A DNA stretch of 64,000 bases from Pseudomonas pharyngis. GTDB taxonomy: Bacteria; Pseudomonadota; Gammaproteobacteria; Pseudomonadales; Pseudomonadaceae. The notes below the pieces were generated by a model. The model had not been told where the DNA came from. It made no database searches and was given only the letters and a program-made list of their open reading frames with translations. Location: contig NZ_BQID01000007.1 in the NCBI RefSeq assembly GCF_021602345.1, positions 1-64,000 on the forward strand. Reading direction: 5' to 3'. Position numbers and translations under genes: made by a program. Positions 18,191-25,534 of this stretch are shown here, piece by piece (positions within the stretch are counted from its first letter, which is position 1; each line of letters opens with the position of its first letter).

Positions 18191-18817
18191 CTATAGCAAC
18201 TGAGGTTTAGAAAGGATTTCGAATTCATTCATTAGCAGGTGAATTTCAGTGCTGGGATTGGGTTCCCCACTGACAGCAACATCCTCAAGAACCTTCGGTG
18301 CTAAGGCTCGCGCTTTTTGAAATGGCTCACCAAGTAGCTGGGCAAAATAGCTTATATCTTTCCCCTTCTCGTATTTACCCATGTAAGGTTTCTCTCTAAG
18401 GCTTTTCGTCACGAGGTCTCCTGGAGAGTTTTTACCCACTGCAGTGAACGGCTTTCTGTTATAACCAAAATGCAACAACAACCAAAATTCGAAGCAAGGA
18501 AAGGACGCTATTATCTTTATTTTCTGATGTGGCTTAGCCAAATCAATTGCTCTATCAAAGCATAGATGAGTATCACGATCTAAAGCACAGAAGACCTTAT
18601 CAAAACTCTTCTGTCGAGCAATCGCCCTTTCAACAATTCCACTTGGATGAGTTACCCCACAGTGAGCAATCTCTACTTGAGCATTAGCTCGAAAATGGTG
18701 AGCGGCGTCTTCAAGATAGCGTTTTCCAGACTTAGTATCCTCACACAGAATTAGAATCTTCGGCTGGGGTTTGAACTTCGAGCCTTTCCGATCAAAAGAA
18801 TTTGCTGAGCGGCCCAT
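18191..18817 (-). CDS. rloB: RloB-family protein (TOPRIM-like, AbiLii-related)
   Basis: A 208-residue protein of the RloB family. Visible motifs are 'KILILCEDTKSGKRYLEDA' near the N-terminus with the conserved Glu, 'VFCALDRDTH' with the Asp pair, and 'FPCFEFWLLLHFGYNRKPF', the family's hallmark. These are consistent with a TOPRIM-type metal site. RloB is encoded with an RloA-type ATPase in restriction loci and corresponds to the second component of the AbiL abortive-infection pair. It begins 2 bp after the ATPase stop, so the two form one operon. The DNA is AT-richer than the surrounding core genes. Antiphage function is inferred from the family. Confidence 0.85.
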   Translation of the reverse strand: MGRSANSFDRKGSKFKPQPKILILCEDTKSGKRYLEDAAHHFRANAQVEIAHCGVTHPSGIVERAIARQKSFDKVFCALDRDTHLCFDRAIDLAKPHQKIKIIASFPCFEFWLLLHFGYNRKPFTAVGKNSPGDLVTKSLREKPYMGKYEKGKDISYFAQLLGEPFQKARALAPKVLEDVAVSGEPNPSTEIHLLMNEFEILSKPQLL

Positions 18818-18819
18818 GA

Positions 18820-20085
18820 TTATTTCCTCCGGATCAGAGGTAGTCCACGATAGCGCCCTTCAAAATAACGCTTTTCTACATCCTCACCTTCTCGCCCCTC
18901 AAAATCATGGATTGAGAAAAGCTTAGTTGCACCATTTTCATCGCGCTCAGTTATCCAAAACTGATCACGCCTTAGCACCTTAGCATTCATCAAGTGCGTA
19001 TCATGCGTGGTGAAAATCAACTGTGAGTCTATTTTCCTATCTAAGTGCTTCTCTATAAGATCGGCGACAATTTCCGGGTGCAAGCTACTATCAAGCTCGT
19101 CAACCGCCAATATACCGCCTTCACTATCCGACCTAAAGTTCATAGTTGTCCAAGGCAACCAAAAACCAATAAGGTTTTTTGTACCACCTGACTCCTCTGA
19201 AAAATCAAACTCCGCACTACCCAATAGAGTTGTGTGCGTTAGAGTCGTCTTATCGTTCTGATCTCCTCCAAACACATTTTCTGCCGATAAAGCTTCGGAG
19301 GCTTTCATCAGCGCCGTTTCAGCTACTGAATCTTCAAACTCAATATTGGAAACTGGAATATCTACATCCCGCAAAAACTGTTCCAAATGTTCAGTAAACC
19401 TAGGAACTTTTTTCAGAATCCTTATTGACGCGGTAGACCAACGCAACATCGAATCCTGTTCAATTGACCAAAGAGTAGTTTTAAACCACTCAAACGGTTC
19501 TCTAAGCTGCCTCAATTCCTCACTACTATTTGCTACTGACTGCGCAATAAAAAGTGCTTTAGGGCTTGTCAGTCTCCTCCAAGCCTCATGGACCTCTTTC
19601 CCGCCCTCCAGCCCTTCACCAAAGATATAACGCTCGCCCTTGCTCGTTAGTTCACGACTATATAGCAAAGACTCCTTTCCCTTTGGGTAAGATGTAAGCC
19701 TTTCCTCAACAATTCTCTTTTCTGTAACCCCTAAAATAAACTGATAGCGAAGTCCATTCTTTATAAAGTTGTATTCAAAATTACTAGGTAGATCCGCAAG
19801 TTCAGGATCAAATCTAAATGCCTTTACAGGCAAGCCCTTATTATCTGCTGTAGGTGTGATACTCAACAACTCTGTCACTACCCCCAAGGCCTGAATAAGC
19901 GAAGACTTTCCAGAGGCATTAGGTCCATAAATCGCCGCGACCTTCAGGAGATTTGGGAGTTTTTCTCCATCCACAAAAGGCTTAAACACGTTTCTTTTTT
20001 TACTAAGGCGTGGGGTTGCCACCATCGAAAGCGTCTGCTTCTCACGAAAGGAGCGATAGTTAGAAACTGAAAATTCAATCAACAT
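18820..20085 (-). CDS. rloA: RloA-like AAA ATPase (AbiLi/OLD-type, defence)
   Basis: A 421-residue ATPase of the SMC/ABC-like AAA_15/AAA_21 group, read from the ATG at 20085 (MLIEFSVSNYRSF, the usual start of this family). Walker A GPNASGKSS is at residues 54-62. The Walker B region is GGILAVDELDSSLHPE and the following switch is IFTTHDTHLM. The middle is long and variable, the probable sensing part. With the adjacent RloB it makes the RloA-RloB/AbiL arrangement, in which the ATPase is thought to control a TOPRIM-type effector. Codon and base use is AT-rich (24/60 GC by hand at 19501-19560). A 26-residue extension to an upstream start would cross the inverted repeat in its leader and is less likely. 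Confidence 0.86.
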   Translation of the reverse strand: MLIEFSVSNYRSFREKQTLSMVATPRLSKKRNVFKPFVDGEKLPNLLKVAAIYGPNASGKSSLIQALGVVTELLSITPTADNKGLPVKAFRFDPELADLPSNFEYNFIKNGLRYQFILGVTEKRIVEERLTSYPKGKESLLYSRELTSKGERYIFGEGLEGGKEVHEAWRRLTSPKALFIAQSVANSSEELRQLREPFEWFKTTLWSIEQDSMLRWSTASIRILKKVPRFTEHLEQFLRDVDIPVSNIEFEDSVAETALMKASEALSAENVFGGDQNDKTTLTHTTLLGSAEFDFSEESGGTKNLIGFWLPWTTMNFRSDSEGGILAVDELDSSLHPEIVADLIEKHLDRKIDSQLIFTTHDTHLMNAKVLRRDQFWITERDENGATKLFSIHDFEGREGEDVEKRYFEGRYRGLPLIRRK

Positions 20086-20094
20086 GTAAAAAAC

Positions 20095-20150
20095 CTGCAC
20101 TTCGTGCGAAAAATTGAACTGAATATAGCTATTTCTGAGACGAAGTGCAG
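20095..20150 (-). promoter_or_regulatory. Inverted repeat in the rloA leader (operator or attenuator)
   Basis: An 11-bp perfect inverted repeat (CTGCACTTCGT / ACGAAGTGCAG, 34-nt spacer) ends 10 bp before the rloA start codon. Read in the rloA direction the second arm is followed by GTTTTTTAC and then ATG, like an attenuator, and it contains the only Shine-Dalgarno-like bases (GCAGG). The AT-rich spacer has TATATT, a possible -10. It could be an operator, an attenuator, or a translation-blocking hairpin for the defence operon. Confidence 0.55.
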
Positions 20151-20380
20151 TTTTTTTACACATGATAAATTTTCAACGCCGAAAGGTCCTAGCGAACGAA
20201 GGACCTCCGCATTTCCTACAGATCACGTCGACTATGTGGACTTGGCGGTGAAACTCCTGCTAGGTAGGCTCTACTCCGGCTGTGATATCAACAGCCCGGT
20301 GTCGAAGCCGGAACAAAATCAAAATGGCGCAACCGCACTCATCCGAGTGGCGGCTCTATTCTCAATGTTGGAGTCGACAA

Positions 20381-20893
20381 ATGCCCAATCAAACTCAAAA
20401 TTCCTCTAAAGATCATCCTTACTTCATCCCCACCGTATTCACCCGCCACAACCGCTTCCTCCACGCCCTCCTGCTTGATCATCAAGCCTGGTTCTGCGCT
20501 CAAGATCTGGGCCGCATGATGGGCCATCCCTTGAACCCACGCGTCACGCTCAAACTTGACCCCGACCAACGCCGCACCGTCCGCCTGCGCAAGGACGGCG
20601 ATGTTGTCGAGACCCCGATGGTCAGCGAATCCGGCACGTACGCGCTGCTCGTCCACCATTTCATCCCGGAAAACCGCAACCTTCGGCAATGGCTGAGCAA
20701 TGAGGTGATTCCCATCCTGCGGGAAACCAGCTCAGCAACAGCGGAAAACTGCCCAAGCCTGAGCTCGGTGCATTGGGCAGGCGTCACCGTGCCGCTGTTG
20801 CACTGGCAACAACAGGCATGGGTGAAATGGCGTGATATGCCGGAGTTGGTGCTCGGTCAGCAGCCATATCAGGTATCGGGGACATGTAGCTGA
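20381..20893 (+). CDS. Bro-N domain protein (phage-type)
   Basis: A 170-residue protein from the ATG at 20381, with GGAG nine bases upstream. Residues 12-110 match the Bro-N domain found in phage and virus antirepressor-like proteins: FIPTVFTRHNRFLHALLLDHQ, WFCAQDLGRMMGHPL, then YALLVHHFIPENRNLRQWLSNEVIP. The remaining 60 residues are short and Trp-rich (HWAGVTVPLLHWQQQAWVKW). The domain binds DNA in known cases. It is divergent from the rloAB pair and marks the island as phage-derived accessory DNA, although the gene is more GC-rich than rloAB. Confidence 0.8.
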   Translation: MPNQTQNSSKDHPYFIPTVFTRHNRFLHALLLDHQAWFCAQDLGRMMGHPLNPRVTLKLDPDQRRTVRLRKDGDVVETPMVSESGTYALLVHHFIPENRNLRQWLSNEVIPILRETSSATAENCPSLSSVHWAGVTVPLLHWQQQAWVKWRDMPELVLGQQPYQVSGTCS

Positions 20894-20920
20894 CGGCCTC
20901 ACTTGGTCCAATGAAAAAGA

Positions 20921-20940
20921 GGCGGACTCCAGAGCCCGCC
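20921..20940 (-). terminator. Hairpin after the Bro-N gene
   Basis: The stem GGCGGACTC / GAGCCCGCC (one mismatch) with a two-base loop lies 28 bp after the Bro-N stop. The T-run (TCTTTTTC) is on the minus-strand side, so it best ends leftward transcription. Confidence 0.4.
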
Positions 20941-20992
20941 CCTTCAATATTCACCATCAACCTCGACCCATTTCTGACCGAGTTCCAAACTG

Positions 20993-21196
20993 ATGTGCAA
21001 CGCCATCCCTGTACTTCCGCCCATTCTCGAAATCATCCCGAGCGACGAGAATTTTGCTGAAGACTACCTGCAAAAATTCGTCAAACAATGTGCGGTTGCC
21101 GAGCATCTGCACGCAATCCATGTCGGCATCGCCGATGCTGACGCGGGTAAGTTGATTGATCTGGCCAACGTGAAAGCCAAATGGCTTTCACGGTGA
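20993..21196 (+). CDS. Small hypothetical protein
   Basis: A 67-residue acidic, mostly helical protein. I do not recognise it with certainty. The segment IADADAGKLIDLANVKAKWLS resembles the C-terminal tail of small antitoxins such as CopG/ParD-type proteins, where 'ADAGRLV..e.V..W' is common, but no toxin partner follows. Shine-Dalgarno support is weak (GAG nine bases upstream). It faces the small gene at 21207-21392, with only 10 bp between the stop codons. Confidence 0.5.
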   Translation: MCNAIPVLPPILEIIPSDENFAEDYLQKFVKQCAVAEHLHAIHVGIADADAGKLIDLANVKAKWLSR

Positions 21197-21206
21197 ACCT
21201 CCTGTT

Positions 21207-21392
21207 TCAAAACCGCGAAACACTCCTCATCGCATCCACCAGATACCGCATCGCAATCCGGTCGCTCTCCGACAACTCCCGGTAACGCTCCACCAGTTTC
21301 AGTTCGTCAGGACTGAGCCGGCGTCTTCGCCGGACGTTGGTGAGGCAGGGAAAGATGCCTAACATTTCGGTGATGCCTTGTCCTTTTGTCAT
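21207..21392 (-). CDS. Small basic hypothetical protein
   Basis: A 61-residue protein from the ATG at 21392. A longer frame from 21506 exists but its extra residues look non-coding. It contains an arginine run (TNVRRRRRLSPDELKLVERYRELSESDRIAMRYLVDAMR), shown here in part, whose second half is a predicted amphipathic helix. I do not recognise the family; the 'SPDELKLVERYRELSESDR' segment is reminiscent of the C-terminal helix of phage-type repressors. It is probably part of the accessory island. Confidence 0.5.
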   Translation of the reverse strand: MTKGQGITEMLGIFPCLTNVRRRRRLSPDELKLVERYRELSESDRIAMRYLVDAMRSVSRF

Positions 21393-21796
21393 GGACGATG
21401 TCCTTTTCCAGTACGTCAGAAATTTCTCGAAAACCGCATCGCCCTGCTCCTTTAAGCAGCGATTTGAGCCCTGCCGGTCGGATGGGTCGTGACCGGCGAT
21501 GCCCATAGAATAGAAATTAAATCGGCGCTGAAAAGCTGTTTTTAGAGTAATTAGTCGAAAAAAGCAGATATGCCCTATAAATCAGAAAAGTCTGTGAGAT
21601 AAATAACCGTAACGTCTTGTTTCATTGAGACGCTGTCGCCGTGCCATCAATGAATTTTGCAAAATCGGCGAACCGATTAAGCTAGCGGGCATCTGTTACT
21701 AGTCCGTAGCGTTTGGCCGAAGGCTTGTCCGAACCGTAATTTCTGATCCAGTACGTGCCAGGAACGGCGCGGGATTGTCCACGACAGGTTGTATTT
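21393..21796. other. Gap before opgD with no gene seen
   Basis: About 400 bp separate the small basic gene and opgD. The DNA is AT-richer up to about 21670 and then returns to core composition. A weak inverted repeat (CGTCT / AGACG) lies at 21613-21632. The promoter of opgD should be here, but I cannot name a convincing -35/-10 pair. The composition change marks a likely edge of the accessory island. Confidence 0.45.
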
Positions 21797-23425
21797 ATGC
21801 ACCGCAGGAATTTGCTCAAAGCGTCCATGGCCATTGCGGCTTACACTGGCCTTTCCGCCTCCGGCCTGCTCGCCGCACGCGCCTGGGCCGCCTCTGGCGG
21901 TGCCGCCGACGTTGAAGCACAGGCCTTCGACTTCGAAACGCTGAAGCGCCAGGCCAAACAACTGGCCGGCAGCGCCTATCAGGACACCAAACAGGTGCTG
22001 CCGCCGACCCTGGCGACCATGACCCCGCAGAACTTCAATGCGATCCGCTATGACGGCGAGCATTCGCTGTGGAAGGAAAACAAGGGTCAGCTCGATGTGC
22101 AGTTCTTCCACGTCGGCATGGGTTTCCGTCAGCCGGTGCGCATGTACAGCGTCGATCCCAAGACCCGCACGGCCCGCGAGGTGCATTTCCGCCCTCAGCT
22201 GTTCAACTATGAAAACACTTCGGTCGACACCCAGCAGCTCAAGGGGGATCTGGGGTTTGCCGGCTTCAAGCTGTTCAAGGCGCCGGAACTGGACCGGCAT
22301 GACGTGGTGTCGTTCCTCGGCGCCAGCTACTTCCGCGCGGTGGATGCCACTGGCCAATATGGCCTCTCCGCCCGTGGCCTAGCCGTCGACACCTACGCCA
22401 AGAAACGCGAAGAATTCCCTGACTTCACCAAGTTCTGGTTCGAAACCCCGGATCAGAACGCGACCCGCTTTGTGGTCTACGCCCTGCTCGACTCGCCGAG
22501 CGCGACCGGCGCCTATCGCTTCGACATCGATTGCCAGGCCGAGCGCGTGGTGATGGAAGTCGACGCCCACATCAATGCCCGCACCGCCATCGAACAACTG
22601 GGCATCGCGCCGATGACCAGCATGTTCAGCTGCGGCACCCACGAGCGCCGGATGTGCGACACCATTCACCCGCAAATCCATGACTCGGATCGTCTGGCCA
22701 TGTGGCGCGGCAACGGCGAGTGGATCTGCCGCCCACTGAACAACCCGGCGACCCTGCAATTCAACGCCTTCGCCGACACCGATCCGAAAGGGTTCGGTCT
22801 GGTGCAGACCGACCACGAATTCGCCAACTATCAGGACACCGTCGACTGGTACAGCAAACGTCCGAGCCTGTGGGTAGAACCTACAACCGCGTGGGGCGAA
22901 GGCTCTATCGATCTGCTGGAAATTCCTACAACCGGCGAAACCCTGGACAACATCGTTGCGTTCTGGACGCCGAAGAAACCGGTAGCCGCCGGCGATTCGC
23001 TGAACTACGGCTACAAGCTCTACTGGAGCGCCCTGCCGCCGGTCGGCACGCCGCTGGCGCGGGTGCATGCGACCCGTTCGGGTATGGGAGGCTTCGTCGA
23101 AGGCTGGGCTCCGGGCGAGCATTACCCTCCGGTCTGGGCCCGTCGCTTTGCTGTGGACTTCACCGGTGGCGGCCTGGATCGCCTGCCGCAGGGCACCGGG
23201 ATCGAACCGGTGGTGACTTGCTCCAACGGCAAGGTGCAGGACTTCAGCGTGCTGGTGCTGGATGACATCAAGGGTTACCGGATCCTGTTCGACTGGTACC
23301 CGACCAATGACAGCGTGGAGCCAGTTGAGCTGCGACTGTTCATACGCACCAATGACCGCACGCTGAGCGAAACCTGGTTGTACCAGTACTTCCCGCCGGC
23401 GCCGGACAAGCGCAAGTATCCTTGA
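21797..23425 (+). CDS. opgD: Glucan biosynthesis protein D (OpgD/MdoD)
   Basis: A 542-residue periplasmic protein that acts on osmoregulated periplasmic glucans, controlling their backbone. The ATG at 21797 gives a Tat-type signal ([20 protein letters not shown], cleaved near ARAWAAS). The mature protein has the OpgG/OpgD family motifs: [54 protein letters not shown] and [19 protein letters not shown]. It matches the family in length. A REPIN follows its stop instead of a simple terminator. The opgGH pair is not in this window. Confidence 0.94.
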   Translation: MHRRNLLKASMAIAAYTGLSASGLLAARAWAASGGAADVEAQAFDFETLKRQAKQLAGSAYQDTKQVLPPTLATMTPQNFNAIRYDGEHSLWKENKGQLDVQFFHVGMGFRQPVRMYSVDPKTRTAREVHFRPQLFNYENTSVDTQQLKGDLGFAGFKLFKAPELDRHDVVSFLGASYFRAVDATGQYGLSARGLAVDTYAKKREEFPDFTKFWFETPDQNATRFVVYALLDSPSATGAYRFDIDCQAERVVMEVDAHINARTAIEQLGIAPMTSMFSCGTHERRMCDTIHPQIHDSDRLAMWRGNGEWICRPLNNPATLQFNAFADTDPKGFGLVQTDHEFANYQDTVDWYSKRPSLWVEPTTAWGEGSIDLLEIPTTGETLDNIVAFWTPKKPVAAGDSLNYGYKLYWSALPPVGTPLARVHATRSGMGGFVEGWAPGEHYPPVWARRFAVDFTGGGLDRLPQGTGIEPVVTCSNGKVQDFSVLVLDDIKGYRILFDWYPTNDSVEPVELRLFIRTNDRTLSETWLYQYFPPAPDKRKYP

Positions 23426-23451
23426 TGTTTTGAGGCGCCTGCCCGGGCCTA

Positions 23452-23544
23452 TTCGCGAACAAGCCCGCTCCCACATTGGATCTGGTTCGATCACACAGCG
23501 TGTGACCGACACGGAGCCAGGGTGGGAGCGGGCTTGCTCGCGAA
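23452..23544. repeat. REPIN (mirrored REP pair)
   Basis: Two 23-bp REP sequences in opposite orientation (23452-23474 and 23522-23544, differing at one base), core GTGGGAGCGGGCTTG, are separated by a 47-bp spacer that itself contains CACAGCGTGTG. This is the REPIN form known from P. fluorescens, mobilised in trans by a RAYT transposase. It lies between opgD and a convergent GNAT gene. Confidence 0.88.
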
Positions 23545-23582
23545 AGCGTCAGAATATTCAACATCGGATGGAAGGCACTGCG

Positions 23583-24116
23583 TCAGGTCAGTGGGCAATA
23601 CAGATGAATGTCTTTGGGCTCTTGATCAAACAACTCAGGATCCGGGTGATCAACCAACCGGCAACCCTGACGCTGATAGAACTCCACGGTATTGCGCGAC
23701 TCGGTCGCCGAGACATACAGCGCCTCGGCGCCGATCCTCCGACCATGGGCGCAGGCCAGGGCAAACAATCGCCCGCCAACTCCCTGCCCACGCCAGGCAC
23801 GGCTGATGTGCAGAAACTTCAACTGCCGCATGTTCAGACCCTGATTGTGAATAACCCGGTTATCCACAACCACCGCTGCCACCAGTGTCTCCCCATCGAA
23901 AATCCCGTGTAGCCAACCGCCGCTGCGCCAGCATTTTTCCAATACCCGCGCATTCTCCTCCGCCTCCCCTTCGGGCCACCCGCGCATGTCGAAACGCGCC
24001 GGATACAGAACCAGCTCACCGTTTTCCACGCGATAACATTCCTCGACCAGTTCACTGCGGTCGATCAGCGCCAGCAGCGGCAAGTCGGATTCCGTCAACT
24101 CTCGTTCGATCAACAT
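23583..24116 (-). CDS. GNAT-family N-acetyltransferase
   Basis: A 177-residue acetyltransferase. ATG at 24116 is preceded by AAAGGA at good spacing; ATG at 24125 is an alternative. The GNAT acetyl-CoA site is visible as 'ISRAWRGQGVGGRLFALACAHG', with the later strand 'EALYVSATESRNTVEFYQRQGCR' typical of the fold. The substrate is unknown. It ends in 'PKDIHLYCPL', as in several Pseudomonas relatives. It is the last gene in a leftward series and is separated from the reductase upstream by a terminator. Confidence 0.85.
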   Translation of the reverse strand: MLIERELTESDLPLLALIDRSELVEECYRVENGELVLYPARFDMRGWPEGEAEENARVLEKCWRSGGWLHGIFDGETLVAAVVVDNRVIHNQGLNMRQLKFLHISRAWRGQGVGGRLFALACAHGRRIGAEALYVSATESRNTVEFYQRQGCRLVDHPDPELFDQEPKDIHLYCPLT

Positions 24117-24156
24117 GCGATCCATTCCTTTGCATTCCAAACGATAGGCAAGAAAA

Positions 24157-24180
24157 AACCCGCCTTTTCAATGGCGGGTT
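24157..24180 (-). terminator. Terminator after the OYE-family reductase gene
   Basis: The stem AACCCGCC / GGCGGGTT with an 8-nt loop is followed on the minus strand by TTTTTTCTTG. It lies 24 bp after the reductase stop, upstream of the GNAT gene. Confidence 0.85.
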
Positions 24181-24204
24181 TTATAGGCGCTGCGACAGGT
24201 CGGA

Positions 24205-25311
24205 TCAATCCCGCAGATCAGACTCATGAATCGGCTGATCCCGATGGGTCGCACGTTGATACTGCGCCGGCCACACCGCTTTGCGGCCGCCCAGGTCATC
24301 GTCGGCGTGCAGCGGCCAGTACGGATCACGCAGCAGCTCACGGGCAAGGAAGATGATGTCGGCCTGACAGGTTCGCAGGATGTGCTCGGCCTGGGCCGGC
24401 TCGGTAATCATTCCCACGGTCCCGGTGGCGATGCCTGACTCCTTGCGCACCCGTTCGGCGAAGCGCGTCTGATATCCCGGACCCACGGGGATTTCGGCGT
24501 TGGCTGCCGTGCCGCCCGATGACACATCGATCAAATCAGCCCCCAAGGCTTTCAGGCGTCGCGCCAGCTCCACGGTTTCATCGGGATTCCAGCCGTCCTC
24601 GACCCAGTCGGTAGCCGACAGGCGCACAAACACCGGCAGTTCTTCCGGCCACACGGCGCGCACCGCTTCGGTCACTTGCAGCACCAGACGAATGCGGTTA
24701 TCGAATGAACCGCCATATTGATCGCGGCGCTGATTACTCAGCGGCGACAGAAACTGGTGCAGCAGATAACCGTGCGCCGCATGCACCTCGACCACACTGA
24801 AACCGGCGGTCAGCGCACGTTTGGCTGCGGCCACGAAGTCCTGAATGACCTGGGCGATCTGCCCTTCATCCAGTTGTTTCGGCTGAGTGTGTTGCGGGTC
24901 GAAGGCAATCGGCGAAGGCCCGACCGGCGTCCAGCCACCGTCCTCCGGTTTGACGCTGCCGTGCTTGCCGATCCACGGCCGGTGGGTGCTGGCCTTGCGC
25001 CCGGCGTGGGCCAGTTGAATGCCGGCCACTGCGCCTTGGGCGGTGATGAAACGGGTGATGCGTTGCAACGGTGCGATCTGTTCGTCGTTCCACAGGCCCA
25101 AGTCTTCGGCGGTGATCCGCCCGTCGGCCGTGATTGCCGTGGCTTCGGTGAATACCAGGCCAGCGCCCCCCACCGCACGGCTGCCGAGGTGCACCAGATG
25201 CCAGTCGTTGGCCAGGCCATCGACGCTGGAGTACTGGCACATGGGCGACACGGCGATGCGGTTGGGCAGGGTCAGTTGGCGAAGGGTAAAGGGTTCAAGC
25301 AGCAGACTCAT
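24205..25311 (-). CDS. NADH:flavin oxidoreductase, old yellow enzyme family (XenA/YqjM class)
   Basis: A 368-residue FMN-dependent ene-reductase TIM barrel. It shows the class-defining 'NRIAVSPMCQYSS' with the Cys that tunes FMN in YqjM/XenA enzymes, 'GIQLAHAGRKAS' with the FMN-binding Gln and His, 'EVHAAHGYLLHQFLSPLSN' with the substrate-binding His pair, 'DQYGGSFDNRIR' and the late phosphate-binding segment. Such enzymes reduce activated alkenes, nitro compounds and other electrophiles with NAD(P)H in the cytoplasm. No regulator is adjacent, and the physiological substrate cannot be inferred. Confidence 0.92.
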   Translation of the reverse strand: MSLLLEPFTLRQLTLPNRIAVSPMCQYSSVDGLANDWHLVHLGSRAVGGAGLVFTEATAITADGRITAEDLGLWNDEQIAPLQRITRFITAQGAVAGIQLAHAGRKASTHRPWIGKHGSVKPEDGGWTPVGPSPIAFDPQHTQPKQLDEGQIAQVIQDFVAAAKRALTAGFSVVEVHAAHGYLLHQFLSPLSNQRRDQYGGSFDNRIRLVLQVTEAVRAVWPEELPVFVRLSATDWVEDGWNPDETVELARRLKALGADLIDVSSGGTAANAEIPVGPGYQTRFAERVRKESGIATGTVGMITEPAQAEHILRTCQADIIFLARELLRDPYWPLHADDDLGGRKAVWPAQYQRATHRDQPIHESDLRD

Positions 25312-25512
25312 GGGGCACCTCTCAAATCAGTGGGCAGGCTCCAGGGTTCTGTTTGAAAAGTCGACGAGTGACAGGAAAAAGGTGCAGCACCCGCCCCCGC
25401 GGGCAAAAATTCGACAAGACGTCACAAGGCCAATCAAGCAGTGCTTAGAGCCTAGTCGACATCCGGGGATGAGGGAGGGTTCAGAGTAATTCTGTGTATG
25501 TAAGTCCGCCTG

Positions 25513-25528
25513 CGCGAGCTTGCTCGCG
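25513..25528. repeat. REP-like hairpin after recJ
   Basis: A perfect palindrome (CGCGAGC TT GCTCGCG) lies 7 bp after the recJ stop. It matches half of the REP core seen in the REPINs of this window and may serve as a 3' end for recJ. Confidence 0.6.
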
Positions 25529-25534
25529 AAGGCG

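Noticed and set aside
20164-20380. A tRNA gene or tRNA remnant as an attachment site for the island
   Set aside because: A small GGTCCT/AGGACC hairpin is present but no cloverleaf or TTCGA arm can be built.
20993-21392. A toxin-antitoxin pair
   Set aside because: The genes are convergent rather than in one operon, the antitoxin-like similarity is limited to a short tail, and neither has a toxin motif.
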